A DNA stretch of 64,000 nt from Leptolyngbya sp. PCC 7375. GTDB taxonomy: Bacteria; Cyanobacteriota; Cyanobacteriia; Phormidesmidales; Phormidesmidaceae. Positions 35,783 through 46,300 of this stretch are shown piece after piece. The stretch lies in NCBI RefSeq assembly GCF_000316115.1, contig NZ_JH993797.1, positions 2,776,486 through 2,840,485 of the forward strand, written 5' to 3'. The notes beneath the pieces are model-generated. The model was given only the letters and a program-made list of their open reading frames with translations, was not told where the DNA came from and searched no databases. Positions within the stretch are counted from its first letter, which is position 1, and every line of letters starts with the position of its first letter. A program made the position numbers and the translations under genes.

Positions 35783-36212
35783 ACCAGATGTGTATAGCAT
35801 CGATGACTTGGAGCGCGATCGCAACGAAGTTTGGGATGGTGTGCGTAACTATCAGGCTCGCAACTTTCTCAAGGCTATGAAAATGGACGACATCGCCTTC
35901 TTTTACCACTCCAATACAAAGCCCCCTGGTATTGCTGGTCTGATGAAAATCAGTGAAGAAATGGTGGTTGATCCCACCCAGTTTGATGAAACCAATAAAT
36001 ATTACGATCCCAAATCCACACCCGCAGCTCCTCGTTGGCATACGGTTACCGTTCGTTACATTGAGACTTTCCAGCACTACATCAGCCTCGATGAGCTAAA
36101 AGGTAATTTTGAACCCGACGAACTGCAAGTGGTTAAACGAGGTAATCGGTTATCGGTAATGCCAGTCACCGACGATGTGGCAAAACGAATATTAGCACTC
36201 GCTAAGGGGTGA
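35757..36212 (+). CDS. EVE-domain protein
   Basis: 151 aa, a full single-domain EVE protein: MKYWLMKSEPDVYSIDDL, WDGVRNYQARNFLKAM, FYHSNTKPPGIAGL, and APRWHTVTVRYIETF. EVE domains are PUA-like and bind modified bases in DNA or RNA. It overlaps tsaE by 26 bases in a different frame, so the two are probably co-expressed, which may hint at tRNA modification sensing. Confidence 0.9.
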   Translation: MKYWLMKSEPDVYSIDDLERDRNEVWDGVRNYQARNFLKAMKMDDIAFFYHSNTKPPGIAGLMKISEEMVVDPTQFDETNKYYDPKSTPAAPRWHTVTVRYIETFQHYISLDELKGNFEPDELQVVKRGNRLSVMPVTDDVAKRILALAKG

Positions 36213-36435
36213 CATCTCTTACGTATATGACGCAAAGTTGTTCTTAAGGACATTATGCTTCAGTAAAATCAACCGATTTATGCTGATTTTTTGATTAGAA
36301 CTGCCCTCTACCTGAGAGAACAAAATCGCTCTGGGAAATATAGATCTATTACAACCTCGCCCTTAGCAATCGATAGACAATCACATCCACTAGGGTGAAA
36401 TTGTCTCTTAATAGCTACCTAAGTGAGATTTTTAG

Positions 36436-37947
36436 ATGATTTTCTCCATAATGAGACAATTTCACCAGAAGCGCATGGGGTGGCAGCCTACCCTATTACT
36501 AGTCGTTGCAATTTGGCTAGTTTGGAATGGAGCCGTCTTGGCTGCGGATACTACGCCTGAGTCGCTTCCTGCATCTCTCCAGGTAACTGTAGATACCATT
36601 TGGGTTTTGTTATGCGCAATACTCGTATTCTTTATGAATGCTGGTTTCGCCATGCTGGAAACCGGTTTCTGTCAAAGCAAAAATGCTGTTAACATCCTCA
36701 CCAAAAACGTCATTGTCTTTGGTGTTGTTTCTCTCTGTTTCTGGGCAGTGGGTTTTGCCCTAATGTTTGGAGATGGTAACGCGGTTATCGGTTATTCTGG
36801 ATTCTTTTTACAAGGCCTAGATTTAAGTCCATTAACGGACGAGCACTATAGTGGGGTCTTTGACTCCCTTGCTTGGGCAGGTATACCCCTGGATGCTAAA
36901 TTCTTTTTTCAATTAGTATTTGCAGGTACCGCAGCAACAATCGTATCTGGCGCGGTTGCGGAGCGTATATCATTTTTAGCATTTTTCACATTTAGCGCTG
37001 TTCTCTCCCTCGTTATTTATCCAATGGTTGGCCATTGGATCTGGGGTGGGGGGTTTCTACAGGCTATGGGATTTTGGGACTTTTCCGGCTCAACAGTAGT
37101 CCATAGTGTCGGGGGTTGGGCTGCATTAACCGGTACCTGGCTATTAGGGCCACGGGTTGGTCGGTATAGGCCGCATGGTGAAAACACCATACCAGGCCAT
37201 AACCTTGCGATCTCAACACTAGGTGGATTAATTCTGTGGTTTGGCTGGTTTGGATTTAATTCGGGTTCAATTATGGCAGCAGACCCAGCCATCGCTAGTC
37301 GTATTATCCTGACCACAAACCTTGCGGCCTCCACTGGTGCCGTAGCGGCAGCTGTTATATCGTGGTTAGTCACCAGCAAACCCAGCCTCAGCATGATTAT
37401 TAATGGTGCCCTAGCTGGACTGGTCTCTATCACCGCAGGGTGTGCATATGTCACCTCCATCGGTGCCATTATTATTGGTTTTATCGGGGGCATGTTTGCA
37501 GTCTTTGCAGCGGGCTTGTTTAACCAATTACGGATTGACGATCCCGTAGGTGCGCTCCCTGTCCACCTAGTAGGTGGAATCTGGGGAACAATCGCCGTTG
37601 GCTTATTTAGCGTTGGTCCTAATATTAATGATTGGCATTCGGAAACATCAGGCCCAGCTCTTGGTTTTTTGCTTGGCGGAGACATTAAACCTGTTCTAAT
37701 TCAAATTACAGGAATTGTCATTGTGGCTGCGTTTGTAAGCATCAGTACTCTGTTTAGTTGGTTCATGCTCCGCATCATTTTTGGGCTGCGAGTATCTCAT
37801 CAGGCTGAGTCAACGGGGTTAGACCTGAGCGAGCATGGGCTCGAAGCCTATCCAGAATTCTCTCAACGATCTTTACCCCTTAATAATCTTTTCCATTCCG
37901 CCAGGGATAATGTCATAAAATCAAACACTTCAACCTTGAACCACTAA
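36436..37947 (+). CDS. amt: Ammonium transporter
   Basis: 503 aa. A signal-peptide-like start ends in AVLAADTTPES. Eleven helices follow with FFMNAGFAMLETGFCQSKN, GTAATIVSGAVAERISF, GHWIWGGGFL, the twin-His helices HSVGGWAALTG and HLVGGIWGTIAVG, and the C-terminal tail. It takes up ammonium across the cytoplasmic membrane. I looked for an NtcA site (GTA-N8-TAC) in the 223-base upstream gap and did not find a convincing one. ATG 36451 is an alternative start. Confidence 0.92.
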   Translation: MIFSIMRQFHQKRMGWQPTLLLVVAIWLVWNGAVLAADTTPESLPASLQVTVDTIWVLLCAILVFFMNAGFAMLETGFCQSKNAVNILTKNVIVFGVVSLCFWAVGFALMFGDGNAVIGYSGFFLQGLDLSPLTDEHYSGVFDSLAWAGIPLDAKFFFQLVFAGTAATIVSGAVAERISFLAFFTFSAVLSLVIYPMVGHWIWGGGFLQAMGFWDFSGSTVVHSVGGWAALTGTWLLGPRVGRYRPHGENTIPGHNLAISTLGGLILWFGWFGFNSGSIMAADPAIASRIILTTNLAASTGAVAAAVISWLVTSKPSLSMIINGALAGLVSITAGCAYVTSIGAIIIGFIGGMFAVFAAGLFNQLRIDDPVGALPVHLVGGIWGTIAVGLFSVGPNINDWHSETSGPALGFLLGGDIKPVLIQITGIVIVAAFVSISTLFSWFMLRIIFGLRVSHQAESTGLDLSEHGLEAYPEFSQRSLPLNNLFHSARDNVIKSNTSTLNH

Positions 37948-38045
37948 GGAATCATGTGGTGTCGCAACATGCTATTTAGCGACTCAAAACTTTGATTACC
38001 AGGGGGATAAAGCAATAGTTTAAGTCTGTTTACCCTGTCTACGCG

Positions 38046-39248
38046 ATGACAATAACAATGACCAATAAACAGTCTGTCATCACCATTAGTGATTTTACAG
38101 CAGCAAAACAAAGTCGGCTTTTTGGGCTACTCAAGCAAAGTCAGTTCAACGGGCAGTTACAACTAACCGCCCATCACACTAAGTGGACATTTGAGTTTTA
38201 TATGGGTCGATTGCTCTATGTCACGGGTGGCAAACAACCAATGCGTCGTTGGTATCGTCATGTCAAACACGTCTGCCCTGACCTTTATGTGGAACTCTCG
38301 ACTCTCAAATCCGAGTTTAGAAAGTTATCTAAAACAGAGAATCAAAAAAAATTAACATGCTGGGAATATCAACTGTTAGGCTTTTGGTATAGCCAACAAA
38401 AAATATCTCGTAAACAAATCAATCAAATCATTGAAAACATTTTTTTAGAAGCCTTCTTCGATATTAATCAGGCCCGTGAAGTGGTCTATCAGGTGCAAAC
38501 TGACAATCAATTATCACATCAGCTCTTACTGATCAATGCCGAAACTATCATTTACAAAGCCAAAGCCCTTTGGAAATCATGGCTTGAGGCAAAATTAGGT
38601 GATCGCTCTCCTGATTTAGCTCCCATAGTCCGTCATCCTCTAGAACTCAAAAAACAGGTTCCTGAACCTTTATACCGAAACCTGACAATGATGCTCACAG
38701 GTCAGCAGACCCTCAGAGATCTAAGCATTAAACTCAATCGTGATATTGTCTCCCTTTCAGCGTCTTTGCTACCGTATGTGCAACAGGGTGCAGTAGAGCT
38801 CATTGAAATTGATGATCTAGAATCACCAATTTCACCATCTACAGTACAAGAGCCATCTCCTAGTGGCCCTTTAATTGCTTGTATAGATGACAGCCCCGCC
38901 ATTTGCCGAGCATTAGAAAGAGTTTTAGGAACAGCAGATTATCAGACTCATTGTGTCCAAGATCCATTAAGAGCGATCGCCGTATTGTTATCCAAAAAAC
39001 CTGCATTAATATTTCTAGACCTTGTGATGCCTGGCACAAACGGCTATGAGCTTTGTAGTAAGCTAAGAAAGATATCCTGTTTTAAAGAAACACCGATTAT
39101 AATTCTGACTGGGAACGATGGAGTAATTGATCGAATGCGTGCCAAGATAGTAGGTGCATCCGCATTCTTGAGCAAGCCAATTAATCCACATCAGGTCTTA
39201 TCAGTCGTTGAAAGACAACTTTCTAAACACGCTTCAGTTGAAATATAG
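38046..39248 (+). CDS. pixG: PATAN-domain response regulator (PatA/PixG-like)
   Basis: 400 aa. The N-terminal about 110 residues (DFTAAKQSRLFGLLKQSQFNGQLQL) are a PATAN/DUF4388 domain. A helical middle follows, then a C-terminal receiver with the acidic pocket ACIDDSP and phospho-Asp in LIFLDLVMPG, and the conserved SKP Lys. This is the first gene of a taxis operon. In Pix- and Hmp-type systems the PATAN regulator relays CheA phosphorylation to the type IV pilus machinery. Confidence 0.88.
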   Translation: MTITMTNKQSVITISDFTAAKQSRLFGLLKQSQFNGQLQLTAHHTKWTFEFYMGRLLYVTGGKQPMRRWYRHVKHVCPDLYVELSTLKSEFRKLSKTENQKKLTCWEYQLLGFWYSQQKISRKQINQIIENIFLEAFFDINQAREVVYQVQTDNQLSHQLLLINAETIIYKAKALWKSWLEAKLGDRSPDLAPIVRHPLELKKQVPEPLYRNLTMMLTGQQTLRDLSIKLNRDIVSLSASLLPYVQQGAVELIEIDDLESPISPSTVQEPSPSGPLIACIDDSPAICRALERVLGTADYQTHCVQDPLRAIAVLLSKKPALIFLDLVMPGTNGYELCSKLRKISCFKETPIIILTGNDGVIDRMRAKIVGASAFLSKPINPHQVLSVVERQLSKHASVEI

Positions 39249-39405
39249 ATAGTTTTATTATCCAATTTTGGGAATAATTCTATTTCTTTAGATATAAACT
39301 ATCACTCAGGTCTTAAAGCTGGGAACACTGCTAACAAGTTTGTTCTAGGCATTCATTACAGGGTTTGCTCAAGCTATTTTTTGTTTATTGAAATTGGATA
39401 AATCC

Positions 39406-39771
39406 ATGGGAATAGCACTAGTTGTTGATGATTCTAAAACTATTTTGGAAATGCTGGCTAAATGTCTGTCACAAGATGGTTTAACCGTAATAACAGCGAC
39501 CAATGGAGCCGATGCCTTGGCAAAACTGAATACCCAGACACCTGACATTATCGTGTTAGATGTAGTATTGCCAGATCGCAGTGGATTTGAAATTTGTCGC
39601 GATCTTAAAGCAGAAGCTACAACCAGTGCAATTCCCATCATTATCTGTTCTACAAAAGATACTGATATGGATAAATTTTGGGGTAAGAAACAGGGAGCTG
39701 ATGCCTATCTCACAAAACCCATTGATCAAGCAGAGTTATCTAAAACAGTTAAGCAATTGATTGGCCACTAG
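39406..39771 (+). CDS. pixH: CheY-like response regulator (PixH/PilH-like)
   Basis: 121 aa from the ATG at 39406 (MGIALVVDDSK); a TTG lies six codons upstream. A stand-alone receiver with DD in ALVVDDSK, phospho-Asp in DIIVLDVVLPD and Lys in YLTKPID. Second gene of the taxis operon, likely a second phosphate acceptor for the CheA-like kinase. Confidence 0.9.
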   Translation: MGIALVVDDSKTILEMLAKCLSQDGLTVITATNGADALAKLNTQTPDIIVLDVVLPDRSGFEICRDLKAEATTSAIPIIICSTKDTDMDKFWGKKQGADAYLTKPIDQAELSKTVKQLIGH

Positions 39772-39852
39772 GGAAAAATTGTCAGATTTACCATCAATTC
39801 TGTACTGGCTTCTTGATGGGACTAGACAAATGGAGAGTCATAAAAAACAACT

Positions 39853-40356
39853 ATGCAACTGTCTACACAGACCTTATCTCAAGCATCAGCTGTAGATCAG
39901 TACCTAAAATTTAGCCTACTGAATGATGTGACGGCACTGTTACCGATAAGTCAGTTAGCAGCAGCCTTAAAGATTGAAGTTTCTCAGATTACCGCAATCC
40001 CACATTTACCACCTTGGATCATGGGAGTTTATAACTGGCGCGGTGAGATTCTATGGCTAGTAGATATAGGTCATCTGCTTGGAGGAAATCCCTTACATCA
40101 ACAACCCACACTAACTACACACTACAATACTCTACTCTTAGAAAAATCATCGATAGAGACACCCGAGCGATATCATCTCGGCTTAGTTGTTCATCAGATA
40201 AAGGGAATAGAACTATTCTCTCTCGATACCATTCAGTCTCCATCAGTTATATCTGAAACGCTTGTGCCATTTTTACGGGGTTATTGGTTAGGAGAAGCTG
40301 GTGAAATGCTTATTCTCTTGGAAGGCTTATCAATTTTTGACCACATGCCCGTTTAA
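39853..40356 (+). CDS. pixI: CheW-like adaptor (PixI-like)
   Basis: 167 aa. A CheW beta-barrel is visible from VTALLPISQLAAALKIEVSQI through PPWIMGVYNWRGEILWLVDIGHLLG, which is the conserved CheW block. It couples the chemoreceptor to the CheA kinase. It lies between the CheY-like and MCP genes with gaps of 81 and 44 bases. Confidence 0.88.
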   Translation: MQLSTQTLSQASAVDQYLKFSLLNDVTALLPISQLAAALKIEVSQITAIPHLPPWIMGVYNWRGEILWLVDIGHLLGGNPLHQQPTLTTHYNTLLLEKSSIETPERYHLGLVVHQIKGIELFSLDTIQSPSVISETLVPFLRGYWLGEAGEMLILLEGLSIFDHMPV

Positions 40357-40400
40357 TTAATCACGCTATTCAACCTATCACTTGAGTTCAAGAGTTTTCT

Positions 40401-43268
40401 ATGACATTAAGCACACCCACACATTCTGACAGTGGTGATTTGCCTACTGAAGACACCACCAAGATGCAGTCTGATGAACTATTCGCTAGTTTAATCACAA
40501 AACCTCGCTCAGAAGCAGTATCACGTTTACCACAAAATCAGTCTATATCTCGCCAAGGTACACTCAGAGTCTGGTGGCATCGACTGGGGCTAAAGACAAA
40601 AGCATCTCTATTAGCCATATTACTAGGTACGTTTCCTGTCATTAGCGTGGGTGCGATCGCATATAACATTGCCAACCAGGGAACCTTTGAAAAACTCCAA
40701 GAGCTAGAAACAGTACGCGTCAATGATCTTCAGTCAGCAGTAGCACTCTTCATGAAAGAACGCTACTCAGACATTCAGCTTTTAGCTAACTTAGAGATTT
40801 TCACTGATCCTCAGCTACGGAGCACCATCACTCCAAAACAAAAGTCTGAGAGCCTCGACCAAATAATGAAGGCCTATGATGGGGTTTACAGTAGCATCGC
40901 GTTTTTTGATCTTGCTGGTAATCCAATTGCTCAAACCTCTCAAGGGAAAAAACTGTCCAACCACCTTAATCGTTCATATATTCAAGCCGCTAAAGCCGCT
41001 AACGGCGCAATTTTGAGTCAGCCACTAATTTCCACCACCTCTGGTGAGTTTAGTGTGTATTCAGCCTCTGTTGTCAAAGATAAGTTAAATGGGCAACCAA
41101 TAGGATATATCCGTGCACGAATTCCCATAGAAAAATTAGGAGAAACTCTCAACAATTTTGGAGATGATGGCCACAAGTTTTACCTAGCTAGCGAATCAGG
41201 GGATGTCTTTTTATCTCCCCAGGCAGGTTACATCATACCCGTGAATTCCTCTGGTCAAGCAGTAGACCGATCTGAATCCACCGACGTTAAGATCTTAACT
41301 CTAGCAAATATTTTTCCCGATATTGCAGGTATTGTCCAGGGTGAGTATGGTAAAACTGTAAAAGCTAACAATACTCTAACCGAAGCTCCAGAAGTCGTTG
41401 CTTTCTCGCCATTCATAACTACAGGGGATCTACCCAGCTTAAATTGGAGTGCAGCCACTTCAGTCGACTTAGCCGTCCTACAAGCTACTCAACGGCGATT
41501 ATTTTTTGCGATCGCCCTAGGAACATTAGCAGCAGCAGGGGTGGCAACAGGTTTAGCAGTTTGGATAACTCGACGCTTCACCCAACCTATTTTGCGGGCT
41601 GCTGACGTTGTCAATAAAATCGGAAAAGGGGATCTGCGTACGCGACTAGACGTTACTGGTCAAGATGAAATTGCTCAGCTTGGCAACAACATCAATCAAA
41701 TGGCTACGCAGCTCAAGCAGTTTAACAATGAACAACAGACTACTGCACAGCAATCAAAGCTGTTGGCATCAGCTACGTCAATTACAGGCGATTTAGACAG
41801 TGACCACAACCAAGCCCAACTAAATCTGTTTGTTGAACAAGTAAGGACCTTCCTCCGCTCCGACCGTGTTGTCCTATACCGCACCAAAGATGCCCAAATA
41901 TTAGGCCAGAATGAATCCGTTACAGCTAGCCAGCCTAGTATTCTTGATGAAACAGTACCGTCCCTATTCATCTCACAAACAGAAATTGAGAACTATATCG
42001 ATGGTCAACCATTAATCGCAGATGATGTTACTATTGCCGATTTAACAGACAGCTTACGTCAGCGGTGGCAAGTCCTCAATGTTAAATCTGCCTTGGTGAT
42101 ACCAGTTGTGAGTCAGGCTCGCCTGTTTGGCTTATTGGCAATTCATCATGTGCAAGGGCTACACATTTGGACAGAGACAGAAATCCACTTCTGTAATCAG
42201 CTAGGTCGACAGTTGGGCGTCTTAATGACCGTTCAACAGGTTTCTTCCCTAGCAGCAGAGCAAAAATCCTTAAAAGAGAACTTACAAAAACGTGCTTTAG
42301 AGCTGATGCTGGAAGTTGATCCAGTCAGTCAAGGTGACCTGACCGTTAGGGCCCAAGTCACCGCTGATGAAATTGGTACTATTGCCGATTCTTATAACGC
42401 TACGATTGCTAGCTTGAAGAAAATTGTCGGACAGGTGCAAATTGCTTCGCAGCAGGTATCAACCACAGCCAGTCAAAATGAGGCTTCTGTCCAAGATCTT
42501 TCTCAAGCCGCACAACAACAAACCCAAGAAATTACAGCCGCGCTTGAGCAATTAGATCAGATGGTTGCCTCTATTCGAGCAGTAGCCGCTAACGCAGACC
42601 AAGCTGAAGTTATTGTTCAACAAACAACTGCCACTGTAGAATCTAGTGATGTTGCCATGAATCGGGCAGTAGAAGGGATTCTAGCAATTCGAGAAACAGT
42701 AGCCGCAACCGCAAAAAAGGTTAAACGTCTGGGTGAGTCATCACAAAAAATCTCAGGTGTCGTTAACCTAATTAACGAATTTGCTGCCCAAACTAATCTA
42801 TTAGCGCTGAATGCATCTATTGAAGCCGCTCGGGCTGGCGAAGAAGGACGAGGCTTTGCAGTTGTTGCAGATGAGGTACGTTCATTGGCACAACAATCCG
42901 CAGAAGCAACCACCGAGATCGAGAACCTGGTCGCCGAAATTCAAGCAGAAACCAATGAAGTAGTAGAGGCCATGGAAATGGGAACCGAGCAGGTAGTCGT
43001 AGGAACTCAGCTAGTAGACACAACACGTGAAAGCTTAAACAGCATCGCCCAAGTCACTACTGAAATCAAAGACCTCGTCAATTCGATTAGTCAAGCCACA
43101 TTCTCCCAATCTGAGAGTTCAGAAAATATGACTAAAGTGATGAAGGATGTAGCCAACATCGCCCAGAAAACATCAGCTGATGCCAACACTGTCTCTACAT
43201 CTTTTAGAGAGCTACTAGAAATTTCTCAAGCTCTACAGGAAAGTGTGCGTCAGTTTAAGGTGAGCTAG
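40401..43268 (+). CDS. pixJ: Methyl-accepting chemotaxis protein with GAF domain (PixJ/PilJ-like)
   Basis: 955 aa. A polar N-terminus precedes TM1 (SLLAILLGTFPVISVGAIAY). A Cache-like periplasmic sensor occupies about 85-360. TM2 lies near 370-393, followed by HAMP with RFTQPILRAADVV. A GAF domain spans about 460-605, then a second HAMP-like stretch (GDLTVRAQVTADEIG). The MCP signalling tip is FAAQTNLLALNASIEAARAGEEGRGFAVVADEVRSLA. The GAF resembles cyanobacteriochrome GAFs in layout, but the position of the chromophore-binding Cys reads IHHVQGLHIW with no Cys. It is therefore probably not a bilin photoreceptor. It likely senses through the Cache domain and drives twitching motility. Confidence 0.88.
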   Translation: MTLSTPTHSDSGDLPTEDTTKMQSDELFASLITKPRSEAVSRLPQNQSISRQGTLRVWWHRLGLKTKASLLAILLGTFPVISVGAIAYNIANQGTFEKLQELETVRVNDLQSAVALFMKERYSDIQLLANLEIFTDPQLRSTITPKQKSESLDQIMKAYDGVYSSIAFFDLAGNPIAQTSQGKKLSNHLNRSYIQAAKAANGAILSQPLISTTSGEFSVYSASVVKDKLNGQPIGYIRARIPIEKLGETLNNFGDDGHKFYLASESGDVFLSPQAGYIIPVNSSGQAVDRSESTDVKILTLANIFPDIAGIVQGEYGKTVKANNTLTEAPEVVAFSPFITTGDLPSLNWSAATSVDLAVLQATQRRLFFAIALGTLAAAGVATGLAVWITRRFTQPILRAADVVNKIGKGDLRTRLDVTGQDEIAQLGNNINQMATQLKQFNNEQQTTAQQSKLLASATSITGDLDSDHNQAQLNLFVEQVRTFLRSDRVVLYRTKDAQILGQNESVTASQPSILDETVPSLFISQTEIENYIDGQPLIADDVTIADLTDSLRQRWQVLNVKSALVIPVVSQARLFGLLAIHHVQGLHIWTETEIHFCNQLGRQLGVLMTVQQVSSLAAEQKSLKENLQKRALELMLEVDPVSQGDLTVRAQVTADEIGTIADSYNATIASLKKIVGQVQIASQQVSTTASQNEASVQDLSQAAQQQTQEITAALEQLDQMVASIRAVAANADQAEVIVQQTTATVESSDVAMNRAVEGILAIRETVAATAKKVKRLGESSQKISGVVNLINEFAAQTNLLALNASIEAARAGEEGRGFAVVADEVRSLAQQSAEATTEIENLVAEIQAETNEVVEAMEMGTEQVVVGTQLVDTTRESLNSIAQVTTEIKDLVNSISQATFSQSESSENMTKVMKDVANIAQKTSADANTVSTSFRELLEISQALQESVRQFKVS

Positions 43269-43313
43269 CTTCAAACTATTGTTTCAATCTTGACCCTCAA
43301 TGCTCTGCAGGTT

Positions 43314-46300
43314 ATGACCATCGATCCTGAGATTCGCGATCAGGCTTATCAATTTTTTATTGAAGAAGCGTCTGAACTGCTAGACATCATTGAAACTGGC
43401 CTGCTTAGCCTGCGCCAAGACACTAGTGTGCAAAAGGTACATGAGCTGATGCGAGCAGCACACTCCATCAAAGGAGGAGCTGCCAGTGTCGAACTAGATA
43501 CCATTAAAATCATTGCCCATCGGCTGGAAGACTCACTAAAAGCGTTGTACAGCGATACAGTAGTGGTGGATGCAGAGTTAGAAACGTTGTTTTTACGTGC
43601 CTATGATTGTTTACGCCATCCCCTGCAATCACAGATTGACACAGGCAAATTTAATGAAAAACAAACTCTAGCTGCATTTGAGAGTATTTTTAATGACTTG
43701 GAGGAATGCCTTGGACCAGCATTACATGCTACAGATAGCTTTATGCCAAGCTCGGCCGAGCTTGGCATAGATATTGTCGCCTCACTTTTTGAGGTCGATG
43801 TAGCTGAAGTCTTAACACAACTGCGCACCATAATTGCCGATCCTCAAAACTATGACTGTGGGCAAGAGCTACAGATTCAGCTTGAGATTCTAACTGGATT
43901 TGCCGAAATTATAGATATACCAAAATTTACAGAGATTACAACCCTTGCTCAAGCAGCTACAAACAGATATTACGATCAGCCATTATCTGTAATTGAACAA
44001 GTTATAGACAATATAGAACATGCTCGCCAAGCTATCCTTGCTGGGGAGCGAATTGCCATTGGCGAACCTTCAAAGAAATTATTGACATTAGCAGAAGGCA
44101 ATATAATTGAGCTTGAGGAACCAATCCATACTAATATCTCCGAACATATCGATGACCTGGATTTGTCTAATCTCAATCTTGATATGTTGGAACCTCCAAA
44201 CAACTATGAAATAGAAGAAACAACCTCTGCTCCATCAGACAGCTCAGCCAACCAAATTTCGGCTTTAGAAGAAATCTGGTCCATAGAAGCTTTGGAATTC
44301 CCTTCGGTAGAAAAGATAGAAAAGGACGACAATTCAAAGCTTATACAACCTGATGTCAATGCCTTAGCAGACATATGGGGAAATCCAGAATCAACAGACA
44401 ATAACTTCGATGTAGAAATAACAGATTTTGAAGCTGTTATGGCAGATGCTCCAACGGAGTCAATCTTAGATTCTTGGTTAACCCCGTCTTCTTCAGACCC
44501 TGAAATCTCTACAGATGCCATAGATAGCCCTGAGGTTTCTATGGCAGAAAGTGTTGGAGCCACAGATATTATTTCTAATAATATTGAAACCACTGTAACC
44601 AACATCAGCGAAATCTATGATTCGCTACCACAATTACCTCAAGCGGCACAGCAAAAACCTTCCAAAAAGAAGAAGACTCCAGTTAAATTAACTACACAAT
44701 CTAGATTGTCAGCTAAAGTTGCCCTAGATCGTCTAGAGCGAATGAACAATTTAGTAGGTGAGTTAGCCATCAACCGTAACAGCTTGTCGTTGCAAAATGA
44801 TCAATTTCAACGCACAGTTCATCGACTCGGCCAACGATTCTCTTCATTCCGAACCATTGTCCGACAGTTACAGAGTATCTCTGACCAAATCTTGGTTTCT
44901 CCTAATCAACACCGATCTAGCACGATTATTCGCACTGAAAATAGTACATTTGACTCTCTTGAAATGGATAGCTATAGCGAAATTAATTCGCTACTCGAAG
45001 GGGTGCTAGAAGAAGTATTTCAATTGGCAGAATCGATTGATGATGTAGAACTATTTGCTGGTCAATCAAACCGATTGTTAGAACGACAGAGACGGACTCT
45101 CAATCAATTGCGGGATGAGCTAATGTGGTCACGCATGGTTCCCCTAGATCAAGTCTTAAAGCGATTCCCTCGAGTGATTCGAGAACTCTCAAACACATAT
45201 CAGAAACCGGTTGAGCTTAAACTAACAGGCACAGATGTTTTAGTCGATCGCGTCATGCTTGAAAAGCTCTACGATCCGCTACTACATCTGGTACGAAATG
45301 CGTTTGACCACGGCATTGAGCACCCCGATAAGCGGCAAACATTGGGCAAACCTGAACAGGGTACTATTGAGGTTCGAGCATTCCATCAAGGTAACTATAC
45401 CGTTATTGAAATTGACGATGATGGTCAAGGTTTAGACACTGACAAGATTACTCAACGGGCAATTGAAGCGCAGATGATTGCTCCAGAGCAGGTAACAACA
45501 ATGACAAAACAGCGCATCCAGCAGCTAATCTTTGAACCTGGTTTCTCCACCGCCAATCAAGTGAGTGAACTCTCAGGTCGTGGTGTAGGTCTAGATGTTG
45601 TAAGAGAGAGTTTACAAACGTTTAATGGCAAGGTATCAGTAACCACCAATAAACATAAAGGTACCGTATTCTCCCTAAAAATCCCTCTCACCCTTACCCT
45701 TACAAAACTGGTAGTTGGCAGTGTTGGGACGACAGCCATCGCCATCGCTTCTGACAGTATTGAGGAAATTATTAGACCTGCTGCTGACCAACTTAAACAG
45801 TCTGGTGGTCAACAATTTCTCCATTGGAGATCGCAACTAATCCCCATATATCAATTAGCTGAGCTTCTCAACTATCAGTGCCAGGTTCCCAAGCAGCTAC
45901 CCAAGGGACTGCAAACAGGCCAGACAGTCAGAGGAAAACAGCAAACCATACTCATCATTGAGCAGGGGCAAGGATTATTAGCCTTAGGCCTGGAACAGAT
46001 CGTCACAGAGCAAGAACTAGTCATAAAACCGATGGGTAAAGCCATTGCCACACCTAGCTACATTAACGGTTGTACTGTTTTAGCCGACGGTAGCCTAGTG
46101 CCTGTCATTGACGGAGCAGCTCTAGTGCAGTTTAGTACAAAACTCTCGCTCCCAATACAGCCCCAACCTCAGTATGAGCATCATTCCCAAACACTGATGA
46201 TTATCGATGATTCATCAGCACTACGGCGCACCTTAGCTTTAACGCTACGTAAAGCAGGTTACCAGGTGCTACAGGCAAAGGATGGTCGTGATGCGCTTGA

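Noticed and set aside
36213..36435. NtcA-binding site upstream of amt
   Set aside because: No GTA-N8-TAC with a suitable -10 box was found by eye.
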